Source of the DNA: Agrypnia vestita | Lineage: Eukaryota > Arthropoda > Insecta > Trichoptera > Phryganeidae | NCBI GenBank assembly: GCA_016648135.1 | Contig: JADDOH010001521.1 | Coordinates: 1-64,000 of the forward strand | Reading direction: 5' to 3' | DNA: 64,000 bases | Shown here: one piece after another, positions 22,746 through 34,407 of the stretch | How positions within the stretch are numbered: the first letter of the stretch is position 1 | Layout of the letters: each line of letters starts with the position of its first letter | Notes under the pieces: generated by a model | Seen by the model: only the letters and a program-made list of their open reading frames with translations | What the model was told of the DNA's origin: nothing | The model's database searches: none | Position numbers and translations under genes: made by a program

Positions 22746-23009
22746 CTACGGAGCATCAAGATGACTAACTGCAGCCTTTATATAAATTTTTTTCTTCAAA
22801 AGGAACTATAAGATTTTAAAATGAAATAAAACAAGTAGACACGTATGTGAAAAATATTTATTACTATGGTTGCGGTGTGTAGTGGTATCTACTTTCTAGT
22901 GCAGTGGTTATCTTGACGAAGAGACGGGTACATCGGAAGAAGAAAATCTCCGTAAGTGGCTATATACTGACACGCTGTAACAAGATGCTAAAAGAGGTAC
23001 TCACTCCTA

Positions 23010-23640
23010 TGTCACTTATAACAACACTATCGAAAAATTAAGAACTGACTTGGGCTATCCACGGCCATCGGGAAGCGGCTGAAATATTTGAGAGACGCCT
23101 GGAAAAGCCTGGAAACGACGAACACTTGTAAACACTGGAATGATCCAGAAAGTACGAGAGTATCAGCTTTGAGATATAAATATAAACGCCGGCAGCCGCG
23201 AGGTAGTTGTTTTTGTCGCGTCGTTAGTTTGTTATCGTGCGAAATCACTACGAAATACGTCGCAGACGATGTTCAGGTGTGCCCAGTCGTGAAATTGCGA
23301 AACGACGGATATCGAAGCGAATAAACGAGTGAAGTTCTTACCTAGGCAAAACAAACCGGAGCGATAACTGCCAGCGAAAACTGTGAAATATTTTATTGAA
23401 TGTTAAATACACATAATGTGAAATAAAGTATTCCAGCGATAATAAAGTGTTTCATTATTGATTTATTGCGAAATAGTGTAATTTAAAGAAAAGCATTAAG
23501 TAATTATGCTAAGTAACTTTGTTCATTTAATAGTTAATTAATCAGTTATTAATAAATGGCTAATTAATTTTCAGCGTTTTCATTCATTCCTCCCGCAGCC
23601 ATGACATGTGTCAATACCAAACTAAAATTTTGTTAAAACA
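23010..23640 (+). repeat. Candidate solo LTR, copy 1
   Basis: Starts near TGTCACTTATAACAACACTA, has a TATA-type core TATAAATATAAA at 23175-23186 followed by a GC-rich start region, then several AATAAA signals around 23420-23450 and ends near TTTTGTTAAAACA. The order of blocks matches 28448-28978 (ATAACACTATCGA, CCTGGAA, TATAAATA, GAGTGAAGTTC, GAATGTTAAATAC, AATAAAGTGTT). TATA, poly-A signal and TG..CA-like ends fit an LTR. No internal coding region is attached, so probably a solo LTR. Confidence 0.5.
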
Positions 23641-24463
23641 AAAATAATTTAAGATACAATCAATTTGTTTTATTTATTTTGAAGCAAAGTGATTACATTA
23701 CGGTTTAAATAAAACATTCCACCCAAAGACCACCAAAATATACAAACATGAACTAACGGAAATTACTTGAGTTTGAAGTAGAGGTTTAGTTCAAATCTAC
23801 AGTACCTACTAGTATACCTACTCGGTGGTTGAACCAAATTTTCGATGAATTTACCAAATAAATTTTACCTAATGTCATGAATGCAGCGTTCAATATACAA
23901 TTTCAAATCATCAAGTGTTTGTGATTTGTTTGAATTAGTTATTTGGTATAATTGATCCAAAGGAGTGAAATCACTACTTCTTATGGGTCACTTAGCACAT
24001 TCTTAAAATTATTGATTCACCAAACTTTTCTTGCAATTAGTTGATAATGGCATAAGCAGTTTGATATTATCTTGTTGGATGCCATGTCAAATTCTTCCAG
24101 TTTTGGCTGTAAATTCTCTTAATATCGATCGACATCACTCAGAATTCACTGTAACTGCATTTCCGTATGGATAACAATGTGATACCACCATATCAAAAAT
24201 AACATTATACAGAAATTTTTGCGAAGAGCTTGCCAAGAGCTTCTTTGAATTTCTTGTGAATTACTTTCATAATAGAAACTACAGTTTTACATTTTGACAA
24301 AGTCAAAAATGTTTTTTTTTTGTAGAAATGATGATTTTTTAGCAAAATAACTATGATCTGTGTGCAGTTTTCTGGGATATTCTGCCATGTGTATCTGACT
24401 TGTCTGGCAGTATTGCAAGCCAATACATAACCTTAACATCAAAACATATTCATCACATTAGCC

Positions 24464-24495
24464 CTGATGATGGACTCTGCAATGCGATCCAAAAC
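24464..24495 (+). other. Degenerate hammerhead-like motif
   Basis: CTGATGA (24464-24470), T, GGACTC..GATCC stem, then AAAAC. Box 2 has lost its G. Weak member of the motif set. Confidence 0.3.
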
Positions 24496-24854
24496 GCTGC
24501 TCGGAGAAGTCAGCTATACACGGTAGAATATCCTAGAAAATTACACACAGAGGATTCTGAACGGCCGTGAAAATCTGAGAAAAATTCTAAGTAAGGATCA
24601 ATTTCATGTTGATTTAGGGCCCAATGAGCAAACTCACGATGCGCACGATGGTGTAGTGGCTTCAGTTCTTGGGTCAACGCAATCTTATATGGGTGAAAAC
24701 TTAAGGAAAGTTACGTCAAGTTCTACGCTGGTTTAGTATCGTCAAAAGTGAAATTATTTACAAATTTTGTTTAGATTCGCCGAAGAGCATACACAGCAGG
24801 TTGATTATGCGGACCATAAGTTTGAGGAAGTACACATTGAGTATTCTCGAATGC

Positions 24855-25390
24855 TTCTTCTTCATCTTATTCCTTCACTGTCCCGACTCATTGCTCAGGT
24901 AGGCTATTGGAAACGGCTTTTTTCGTTCTCAGGATGTATTTTCTTCGGTTTTGAGTATCGTTTTTATCCAGGTCATTTTTCTGTAGTATTTTGGTGCATT
25001 AGGTCATCCAGGAGTTTTTTTGTCTTCTTCTGGATGACTGTCGATGAAGCTGCATTCAGCTCAAGACATCGCCTGCTAGTGGTCTCCTTTTATGTGTCCA
25101 TATCATCTCAACTGTGATTCCTCCAGTTTATGTTTATTTCCTGTTTACTGTTTATCCAGGCTACCACGAATGTGTGGAGGTTTCGCGCCTACCATACACA
25201 TAGCCATTGCCTGCTTCAACGTGTGGTCTGGTGGTCTCCGTCTTGTGTGCTCATACTATCTCAACTGTCGTGTTCTTCCAGCTTTCTGTTTATGTCCGTG
25301 ACACCCAAGATAACACGAATGCGTAAACTTTTAATCCTATATTCTAGTGTTACTCCTGCCAACCATCCAAGCATTCGCATTTTCTATAAA
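24855..25390 (-). pseudogene. RTE-like non-LTR fragment with internal duplication
   Basis: The minus strand from 25387 reads MRMLGWLAGVTLEYRIKSLR and IRVILGVTDINRKLEEH, then frame-shifted pieces including QLNAASSTVIQKK. It ends after SRDSEGIR-like residues in AAGATGAAGAAGAAGC. This is the same kind of C-terminal tail as at 13325-13860. A block of about 130 bp is present twice in tandem (CATAAAC.G.AA, GGA.GAA.CACAGTTGAGAT, AGGAGACCAC.AG), giving two degraded copies of the LEEH..W region. Stops and frameshifts are frequent. Confidence 0.65.
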
Positions 25391-25440
25391 ATAATTAATA
25401 AGCGTTGTGCAAGCAGTGATTAAATACGGTGGGTTACACG

Positions 25441-25900
25441 GTTATCCCTTCCCAATTAAAAAAAAAATTACCAAAAAAATTTTTTTCTTTTTTTTTTTCA
25501 ATTTTTTTAAATTAATTAAATAAATACTTATTCCTTAGGAACCGACATGAAAAAGTACCGTCATTTTGAGGGGTAACAGCAAGTACTTAAATAAATGAAG
25601 AGATGAAAATAAAAAATCTTAAAAAAACAATGGTTGCTACGATATATTAGGATCATATATTTCCTATTAAAAGGTAGTGTATTTTCAAACGTAAATAAGA
25701 CATCAATATTTTACTTAAACTGCATGAAAAACTTAAATATTACAAGTTTTTAAAGATCGCATTTATACATAGTATAATAAGCGAAATACCTTCTTTTAAT
25801 TTTGACACAGTCCTTCAAAGAAATCAGATTTAATTAATAAAAACGCAAACTAGTATTTTCAAATAAGACACTTTTAATTGTGACGTCACCAAATTTCCCA
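25441..25900. other. AT-rich stretch, nothing recognised
   Basis: Poly-A/poly-T runs and AT-rich sequence without open frames or repeat matches I could support. Confidence 0.5.
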
Positions 25901-25904
25901 GACT

Positions 25905-26165
25905 CTCGGAATCATCAAATTAAAGTAAGATATCCAGGGGTTGTTGAGGCTAGCGGGGGAGGCGGTGTAGGGTAGGGGGAGGACAATGAAAAACCATTTG
26001 CTCCCTGAAAAGGTAAAGTAAAACCTTTGTCTTCAGACGGAATAAAACTCCCTTCCGTATGACCGAGCATAATGAAAGCCCTCATTAGGTTTAATAAATA
26101 TGAATCTGGATCCGTTGCACGTTCAGTAAGGGTTGCACAATGTTGCATTTAAGTTGCCTTCTTTA
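25905..26165. other. GC-richer unique segment
   Basis: Contains GCGGGGGAGGCGGTGTAGGG and a run of structured, less AT-rich sequence. A 77-codon minus-strand frame has no domain. Possibly a conserved noncoding element. Confidence 0.25.
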
Positions 26166-26169
26166 GTTC

Positions 26170-28440
26170 CGGTAAGGTTGTGAGACAAAATACAGGATAA
26201 TTTATTCACTGTTTCCGAGGTGTGTTAGATTTAAGAACTGCATAACGTGCATTGAAATAAAACATTTATAAGAGATAATGTCCCCTATAAATCAAAACGC
26301 GTCTCAAGTAAGTAAATTAAAGTTTTACTTACATAACTTATAATATTTTACGTTTAAAATTTTTATAGTATTCTTGAAATTCATTTTTTTTGTTTATAAA
26401 TTTCAAATTCAATTATATTTCATTTTAAAAAATCCACAAATAATTTATTCAAGTACTTCTACCACACGGTAAAAAAAAATATTTTCTCAGTAGACATGAA
26501 CACTTTTAATAAGATCTGTTCTTTGAAAAACATCAAAATACTATACAACAAACAATATACATTCTAGCTTATTTTTGACAATTAATTGGATATTCTAAAG
26601 TTTCATATCTCATAATTAAAATGATTTTGTGGGCTAAAAATAATGCGTGACTTTTCTCCAATATAAATAAATTTTACGCTTTATAATAATTACGTGTAAT
26701 ATAATACATATTTTTACTGCATAAAGTAGGTTATTTTTAACAGTGCATAATGTTGAACAAACATAATTAATACCGATTGCAAAGCATCCCTAGACGCCCT
26801 TACAAATTATTGCAAACTTCAATGAGTTTTCTTAGCATACGAGCAGGAGACTTAAAGGAATTTTTTTAATTACAAATAAAAAAGAACTTTACTTTCAATA
26901 ATGCTGAACCTAGAAAAAAATATTTGCGTACTCATGAGATCTACCCGATTCCAGCTTAATATTTTTTGAAATATAAACTCAAAAGCGACTCACTAGATCA
27001 GGGTTTATCGAAAGTGTGTTATTTTTTATTTTTTTGCTCTACGACCAACATTTATAAAGTATTTTATTAATGAAGACTTTTTAAATATTCGTCCACCATT
27101 TTGAAACTATTCAGCCAGATCAGGCTGTTAATATTCAGAAAAATTCAACCAAAACCTGATTAAAAGTTATCAATTAATCATGCATACATATTTATGTTAA
27201 CACAACAAAATATTAATTAACAATTGTTTTAGAATATATTCCAGCTACCTAAAACATTTACTACGTTTAAAGATCAACATGAAAATTATTTAGATATGCC
27301 CCGAAAGTTAAACTTTACTTTAGCAATACTAACAACTATAAATTTTAACTATTTTACTCAAACGTCTGTGCGGTTAACTTTATTTTAATCAATGAGTTAT
27401 TAATGATTGTATCATACAATGAAAGGCTATAAGTCAAGGATAAATTCAGTATAAGGTTATTATTTGTTTTTAATTGATTTCAAAATCATATAATTTTTTT
27501 TGCTTACATTGCTGTTTCTTTTTTGAAAAAAGTTGCCAGTCTCAGGAAGATGAATGGAAAATTTAGAAACAACAATATTGGATTAAATATTTTATGAGAA
27601 ATGTGTATTTTATTACAGTCGGCTCCAAACTATCTGAAGACTCTGCTCATAAATCGCATTAAAGAGAGGCCCGATAGAGCTCTCGCTTGCACTTCCACAC
27701 TTTTTGGAGTATAACCAGTGATGGGCATAAAGCTTTTGTTTGTTATAGCGCACGAGTTTCTTTTTATTTAATTTAATTTCCACACATTTTCGGTTTAAGA
27801 AACAGAACTGGGTTTTTTAACAATTGGAAAAAGTTATAATCACAACGTGCGAGACGCAGCGATATGTTTACTATAAAAATGTTAAGAAATACAAATTTAG
27901 GTGTAAAATAATATAAACAACATATATAGTCGGAATTAGGTACATATTTTAAAATAAATAGATAGATATATCGCCATAATCGTAGAATAACGATGCATGT
28001 GATTTTTCTCAAGTTTGCAGGAGAGCAGTTTGAAGTTTTATTTACATAAAGACACTTTATGTCATGGCTCGATAGCTACAAAAGATTTTCCTTTGAAACT
28101 TGAGTTACTTATTTAAAGTTGATACCTTTCAAACCTCAAATATAGCCAGCGCAGTACAACGACGTTTTACGATCCAAATCTGAACCGTCATTTTACCGAC
28201 TTTGTATAACGACGGTTAATTTAATGAGAAAAAATACACTTTTTATATACCATTAGATTGCTTCTTTTTTCACTTTTTAACGATCCAAAAAAGTCACTAT
28301 GGAATTAATCGTATATCCGTCATTGTTCTACGATCATGACGAATTAGTTAACGAATTTGGATGTTAATAAATTTGAATATAAATAAAAAACATTGTCATG
28401 GAATGACAAGCAAAAGAAATTGCGCACTGTCTGAATTCGT
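26170..28440. other. AT-rich stretch, no gene seen
   Basis: No open frame with a recognised domain and no repeat copy I could group. The region 28200-28340 contains several AACGA/TTCTACGATC-type short words but no clear repeat. Confidence 0.5.
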
Positions 28441-28447
28441 TGTAATG

Positions 28448-28978
28448 TGTCATAACACTATCGAGAATGGTTTTTAACAATCTAGAGTTATCTATAACCT
28501 TCAGCAAACGTCTACAAATGTCTAAAAATGTCTGGAACAACCTGGAAGTGACCAGGACCTTTAATAATCTTAAATGTACGAAAATACCAGGAATTGTATA
28601 TAAATACGGAACCACGCCGCGGCGTGAGTTCAGTCGTCGTATTTGACAATTTGATTCAGAGCAAGGTACGCGCAAGCTACTAGACGACGCCTAGGATGGT
28701 CAGTCGTGAGATAATCGAGTGAAGTTCCTAATTCGTGAAATAAATCAATTTCATAATACGTAATAACTTCGTACGAGGTTTGGATGGAATGTTCTAGTGA
28801 ATGTTAAATACGTATTACTCAGCGACAATAAAGTGTTCATTTACGAGTGAGATATTAAGAAATAGCGTTTTTTAAAGAATAGCATTTAAATTTAATTCGT
28901 TTTAAGTGACTTTTTTCATTGAATAATTAATTAATAGATCCCTCTTCTTCAAAAACAGCAAAATAATTTTGTGGTAAC
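28448..28978 (+). repeat. Candidate solo LTR, copy 2
   Basis: Starts TGTGTCATAACACTATCGA; TATATAAATACGG core at 28596-28608 followed by CCACGCCGCGGCGTGAG; GAGTGAAGTTCC at 28717; AATAAAGTGTTC near 28820; ends near TTTTGTGGTAACA. Colinear with 23010-23640 and, in its 3' half, with 43960-44200. No target duplication recognised. Confidence 0.5.
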
Positions 28979-29169
28979 ATTGTTAATTTAGTTAATAAAA
29001 ATAAACTTTATTTTCATCACTTTTGTATTGAAACATGTTGATATTTTTCAATATAGAAGTGGTCTAAAATTTTTTTTTTAATAATTAAATTAGTAAATCG
29101 CTAATTCTGATATAAAAAATCAAAATTTTTCGCAAGCAGCATAGGCACTCATTGTAGGAACATAAACAC

Positions 29170-29550
29170 CCGATAATCTCTTAAGGCCATCAAACTTAAA
29201 AACGTCTTCACTTATAGCGAAAGCAAATTCTCGATGGAAGACGCCTCACCCGTCCCGCCTAATAGTATTAATTTAAAACTCTCGCTTTCATGTTATCGCA
29301 TTACGCGATAATCTGACGGAATATCGAGGCACTTCGGACTAATCTTTCGTGGAAATTCAAGATGGTCCCTCAGATTTAATGAAAACTTATTTTCATAATC
29401 CCTTAAGGATGCCGGCGATGGAAGAGATCCAGCGAGCATGCTGAGGACGAGGCGTGGAGCCAGATCCCCGTGAAATCTGAAAACTTCCACGGGAAACCGC
29501 CCGTCGCACAATGGGCGAAATCGCCTATCTGGATGAACAAAGAGCGAGGC
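29170..29550. other. GC-richer unique segment
   Basis: One of the longer islands in the window without repeat matches (CTCACCCGTCCCGCC, GGATGCCGGCGATGGAAG, GAAACCGCCCGTCGCACAAT). A 72-codon minus-strand frame crosses part of it, but I recognise no domain. Could be conserved noncoding or an unrecognised exon. Confidence 0.3.
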
Positions 29551-29559
29551 TTTTGAAAC

Positions 29560-30410
29560 GTAAATATTATTGTTTAGAGGTATGAATATGCAAGTGAATT
29601 TACGTTAAAAATAGTAGTTTGTTTAGAATAAGCCTTACTACGTGCTAAAAACAGTCTCAAAAAAATAAAAAAATGATAATTAAAAACGTATTTACGAATT
29701 TTATAGAACAATTCATAATTAACATTAACGTCAAACTTTTGAACCACGAAAATCGGAAAATAATACAACCGATTGTAAAAAGCACTACGGAAATTTAAAA
29801 AATTAAAAGTCCGTTAATGCATAAAGTAAAAAATAAAAATTCGACCAGTGCATAAACATCTATAAAAATATGCAAAAAACCGAAACAACAAACCATAAAA
29901 AACAGATATGGAATAAAAAAAAAATTATGTGCTCGTTGAGATGTAGTTTTTCATTATATGTGAACATTTACGTGTAAATATTTTATTTACATTTTCTCTC
30001 CTTAACATTTATTATTTTATATAATTTTTTATTTAATTATATTTACTTTTTTTTTCTATATATATTTTCTATTAAGTTGTATAACTGCTCATATCAGCAC
30101 AGGTGCATGTGAGATGAGTGGCTTATTTTCTCACAAATATGTATTAAATTCAGGATTAATTACACTATGAGCTGCAACAGGAGCAATATTCGGTGCAAAT
30201 TTGTTATTTTTTTCTTCCTGTTCCATATCTAAGATAGAAAAAACGAATATCTTTATTCAACATCTCCGTACTAAAGGAAAACTTTTAACTAAATTCTTAC
30301 ATATCACATTTTGGGCTTATTGATAGAAAAGAATAAGATAACATAGAAAAATTGGTCTTCACAACGACAGAAGGCGAGAAATCAATTTCCAATAAGATGG
30401 TCAGTAAACG
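29560..30410. other. AT-rich stretch, nothing recognised
   Basis: No coding or repeat feature supported. Confidence 0.5.
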
Positions 30411-30419
30411 GCACTCCAC

Positions 30420-30960
30420 TGCTTACCCAGGATCATTTTAATGATATCAGCTTCCATATCGGTACTAATCTTTTGCCGCCAGGTAAACATTCCAATGCTA
30501 CATGGCAACCACGCTATACCGCAATGCAGCATGGCAGCAATTCATCAAGGCCTAGCTATTCAATGCTCTAAAGAAGGTCCAGAATGGTAAATAGCAGAGA
30601 AAGGCAGTTTCAGCAGAAGGAACAAGCAAAACAACCAAGTAAAGCTTGTAAGGTGCACAGTGTAGTCAATATTCCTTTATGGTATGGAATAGTGGACTTT
30701 AAAGGCCGAAGAAGACGGTGAATCAATTCCTTTGAGATGTGGTGATGGAGAAATATGTTGCGAATACAGGTGGACAGCCAGACGCACAGATGTTTCTATA
30801 CTAAAATAACTAAAAACCAAGGAGAGTCTTTCAATAACATGTCTGAGAGGAATCTTCCAATTTTTATAACATCTTGCTAGTAGAGAAGATAGCCCAGAGA
30901 AATTTGTTGTGGAAGCCACGTCGAAGTTCCAAGAAGAATACGAAGATCTCTACTCTTTTT
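30420..30960 (+). pseudogene. RTE-like non-LTR fragment
   Basis: With frame corrections the plus strand reads SIPLWYGIVDF/LKAE, INSFEMW followed by a stop and RNMLRI, then TARRTDVSILK, TKESLSI, CLRGIFQF and EDSPEKFVVEATSKFQEEY. FEMWC.RRMLRI.WT and the later blocks are the conserved tail of endonuclease-reverse transcriptase polyproteins. The frame is interrupted by several stops and at least two frameshifts. The antisense 80-codon frame 30677-30919 is a shadow of this relic. Confidence 0.7.
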
Positions 30961-31330
30961 ATTAATTTATTAATAATATTTGGATCGCTTATTTAATATA
31001 ACGTATAAAATGTTTGACATGAAAAAAAATAAAAAACGGTTAAAACGATAACTGATAGCCAAAAACGATAAGGTGTTTTCGCGGAATGTACACTTGGAGT
31101 GGAGACGTTAGACATTATTACAATAGTCTGGTGTATTATTAGTATTATTGTATAAAATTAATTGATTGTTTAGCTGTCAAGTGGAAAAAACTACACGCGA
31201 TTTTCTGGTGCACTAAGCTATGATCTACAGGAAGCCGGGAAAAATAGAGGAGAACAATCCAGAGGGCGGGAGGTCATAAAAATAATTGTGCTCAGTCATG
31301 AGAGACCGACTTGGATGATGAAGTAGACAA

Positions 31331-31375
31331 CGCTCTTAGGCGTTGAGCTACCACGTTGCTCGACGCCTAAGAGCG
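31331..31375. repeat. Short inverted repeat, 18-bp arms
   Basis: CGCTCTTAGGCGTTGAGC (31331-31348) and GCTCGACGCCTAAGAGCG (31358-31375) are reverse complements with one mismatch and a 9-bp loop. No T-run follows, and no gene lies nearby. Confidence 0.85.
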
Positions 31376-31519
31376 ATGTCACCGTATTTTAATTTTGTCC
31401 ATCTAGATAAGCTTTTTGCACCGCAGTGGGTGGTGAAATCTCCTAATAGCTGGTTGCCAAATGGATTCTGTGCGCAGTTTTTAAACTGAGATTACCTTAA
31501 AGCATTCGACAGGATTAAA

Positions 31520-31800
31520 ACGGAAGTGGAGGTAAGTTTCGATGGCGCAGTTCCACCGTGTCCTGGCTGAAGCGGCTTCATTTAAATATCTAAAGTATTA
31601 AGTGGCCGCCGCGTCTCAAAACAATGGAAGTCGATTTACTTTTGGCGTTATGTTAATTTCATCAGCCTTCGAGGGGAGGAAGAGGGCCACCCGCCCGTGT
31701 AAAACCTTTATTAAGATTATTTTTCGTTCGCGATCAAAGTATTTGTTTTTGTTTAATGAGATCCAAGACCGAAATAGCTTTCGCGTTATCTTAATTGAAC
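31520..31800. other. GC-richer unique segment
   Basis: GTGGCCGCCGCGTCTCAAAA, GAGGGCCACCCGCCCGTG and the nearby TTAATTG/AACAAT words stand out from AT-rich flanks. A 67-codon frame here has no recognised domain. Possible regulatory element. From 31800 to 32340 I see nothing. Confidence 0.3.
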
Positions 31801-32349
31801 AATAATACTTTTGTTTTAATAGCAGCCTCGCTAATTAGAAAAAAACATTACAAAGATAATAAACTCAACTAAAAGAACATCGTTAAATTGTTCCCAACAA
31901 ATACAATGTACGTATTATCTTTTAATGTTTTCTAAATGTAATTAACATTAAATTAATAATATAAAAGTAAATTGTGTATTTTTGTTTATTAAGTTCTCTT
32001 TATGTTCTTCTTTAATTTAAATAAATACGAAATAATGTTATTCTACAACAAATATTTAAATGAATACTTGTGTGAAAATACTCTTATGCAAATTTTAATA
32101 ATTTCACGATTATAATTACTAGTAAAAATGTTAAACCTTATTATTTTTTCCAAGAACACAAGTTGAAGACTTTTGAAACATTGAAACTCGAAATTCAATA
32201 GAATTAGCGCAAATTAATAATTATTTTATGATAAGGATTGGACTTATGACTAACTCAACTTTCACTAACATTCCACTTGATACTCTATAGATACATAATA
32301 ACTACCTTATGAAAATAAATACTACTGACGAACTCGAAAAAATATTATA

Positions 32350-32535
32350 ATTGTGTGCTATAACGCCACTCTGGGACAGGCGTAGCCTAGTAGAGTGGCA
32401 TAATCCACAAATTAAACAAAACAAAAAAATGTGTAAATTATCTTATGTTTTATCTTATGTTTTATTGTTAAATTAGTATTAAGTATCTTATTTGTAAACA
32501 AGGATTTTTAAATAAATAAAAAAAAAAAAAAGTAA
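32350..32535 (+). repeat. 3' end of a Jockey-like non-LTR element
   Basis: Only the last part of the 3' UTR is present. GCCACTCT (32365-32372) pairs with AGAGTGGC (32392-32399), and an inner AGGC/GCCT stem sits between them. An A-rich tail TTTAAATAAATAAAAAAA ends it near 32531. The layout equals that of 14892-14990, with different stem bases that still pair. Confidence 0.65.
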
Positions 32536-33273
32536 AAACTGAAATCTTTATAAATTATAAGAATTTTGAAGCAAAGCCCCCCCATAAAGATCATTAGGAA
32601 ATGACAAAAAATTCATATATACCTCAAAACTAAAGTAGTAAATTATAAAATAAGTAATTATACTCAAGTAGAGATTACATTGTTATATTCCTTAAAATGT
32701 AATATAATCTCATGAATATAATCTCTACAGTGTTAACGTCAAATCCATCAACAATATAAATTCATACGCATTACGGAAAAATTCAGGCATGGATGTTAAT
32801 ACTGTTAAAAAATGACAAGAGAATAAGAATCACAAGAAATAATAAGTGAGCGCATTTTTTTATCATTTTTTTTATTTATTAAGTAAGACTCAGTTTTAAA
32901 TATGAAATAGCCAATTACTATTAAATAATCGATACCTTAATGACACACCCAGTATATGTACCAGCTGAAATGGTGAGGGGGAGGGGTAGGGGTGGTAAAA
33001 ATTACAAAACAAAATAACACAATTATTTTCCAATGCACTGTCACAAACCACAACATATTATCACTGGAATCGAAAACACATAAGTTCAGAATTTACTTTA
33101 AATAAACAATATTATGGCTTGATGATAAACAAAAATTATTTGTTTTGCCAATCATTTTAATATTTTTGCCGTATAAACAATGTTGCTTCATTAATTGAAG
33201 TATTAATTTAACTAACTTTTGTAATAAAGGTCACTTAAAAATGCACATTCAAATGAACACACATTTTATTTTT

Positions 33274-33599
33274 TTTCAAATATGTTTTAATATACTTTGT
33301 AATACACACACAATATGAGTTATTAATTTACAACTATAGTTTCGAAACACATTAATAAATAATATCACATTTCAGTCCAGTTCACCACTCCTAGAGCTGT
33401 TCGGCGAAAAAAATACCCTTCCCTGCCGCGCGCCCCCCTGACCCCCCTGACCTACCCAATTAGATTGATAAATTTTGTATTTAAGTTAGTTATTATCTAT
33501 ACCTGATGATGAGAGGGACTGCTCCTCTCGAAACTATAGTTGTAAATTAATAACTCATATTGTGTGTGTATTACAAAGTATATTAAAACATATTTGAAA
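33274..33599. mobile_element. Perfect 72-bp inverted repeat with hammerhead-like motif (Penelope-like candidate)
   Basis: 33274-33345 and 33528-33599 are perfect reverse complements over 72 bp, separated by 182 bp that include C-rich sequence (33418-33450). The right arm follows CTGATGA (33503-33509), T, stem GAGAGG/CCTCTC (33511-33516 with 33524-33529) and GAAAC (33530-33534). Thus the inverted arms begin at the box-2 position of a hammerhead-like motif. Perfect identity implies recent origin or gene conversion. No coding region is present. Confidence 0.65.
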
Positions 33600-33844
33600 T
33601 TATAATGTTGCACCACGAAGTATCTGCCAAATCTTTCAATGACACATTTTATTTTTCACACAATATTTATTTAAGAGTTTTTATTTATTTAAGACGATAT
33701 TTAAATATTTCTTAAATAAATAAAATGTATTGAATAATCCAGACTTCACCTAGCATTCATTACTCCAAGGTTTTTAGGATTCATTGCAATATAATAAATT
33801 GTTGGTAATTTTTAAAAATATAAATAATAAATATCTATTTTATT

Positions 33845-34320
33845 TATTTTTATTTTTGTATTTGTTCCAGTATGTGGTGAGGTCAGTGTAGTCCCACACA
33901 TTCCATATATATACATATATTTATAATAAAATAACGACTTGATATAAAGACAGAAATTATAACTAGCAGGTACATAAGATATATAAATAAAGATATATAG
34001 AAAAAGTAAATAAAAAGCGACAAAGTAAATAATATATCATAATATTATATAGTATATAAAACATGATTAATAGTTATATCAACATAGATATAATAGAAGA
34101 ATGCCTTCAGCGAGCTGTGGAATGTCATTTATAAGGGGCCAGTATCTTTTTCTAATACGCGTCCAAGTTGGAGGCTAGAGTAAGGCAGGTTTCCAGGATG
34201 AGGATATTCTCGGAGCTGCTTATCCTTTCCCTCATTCCTGCCACCCTGGATCTTATGAGGGCTGCAAAGCTGGGAACTCACCCCTCCGTGAACGTACCGG
34301 AAGCGCTGCAATATCTTTTT
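33845..34320 (-). pseudogene. Non-LTR fragment, second copy of the 7552-8290 family
   Basis: Minus strand 34320-34129 matches 7875-8010 (CGCTTCCGGTA, CCCTCAT/AAGATCCAGGGTGGCAGG, GATGAGGATATT-type blocks). Near 33905-33860 it shows the same 3' end, GGAATGTGTGGGAC..CACCACATACTGGAA, followed by an AATAAA-rich tail. The coding part is frameshifted and has lost the upstream RT. Its 3' hairpin is weaker than that of the first copy. Confidence 0.75.
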
Positions 34321-34407
34321 TAAACCACAAAAATGTCTATCTACCTACAAAATGTAAAATTTTCAGGTAGCACATGGATGATCGTGCCGCAAAGTAATAA
34401 ACAAACA

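Noticed and set aside
24767..25423. Plus-strand frames of 69 to 116 codons
   Set aside because: They lie on the antisense strand of a degraded non-LTR element.
34129..34311. 60-codon minus-strand frame as a separate gene
   Set aside because: Frameshifted piece of the non-LTR family at 7552-8290.
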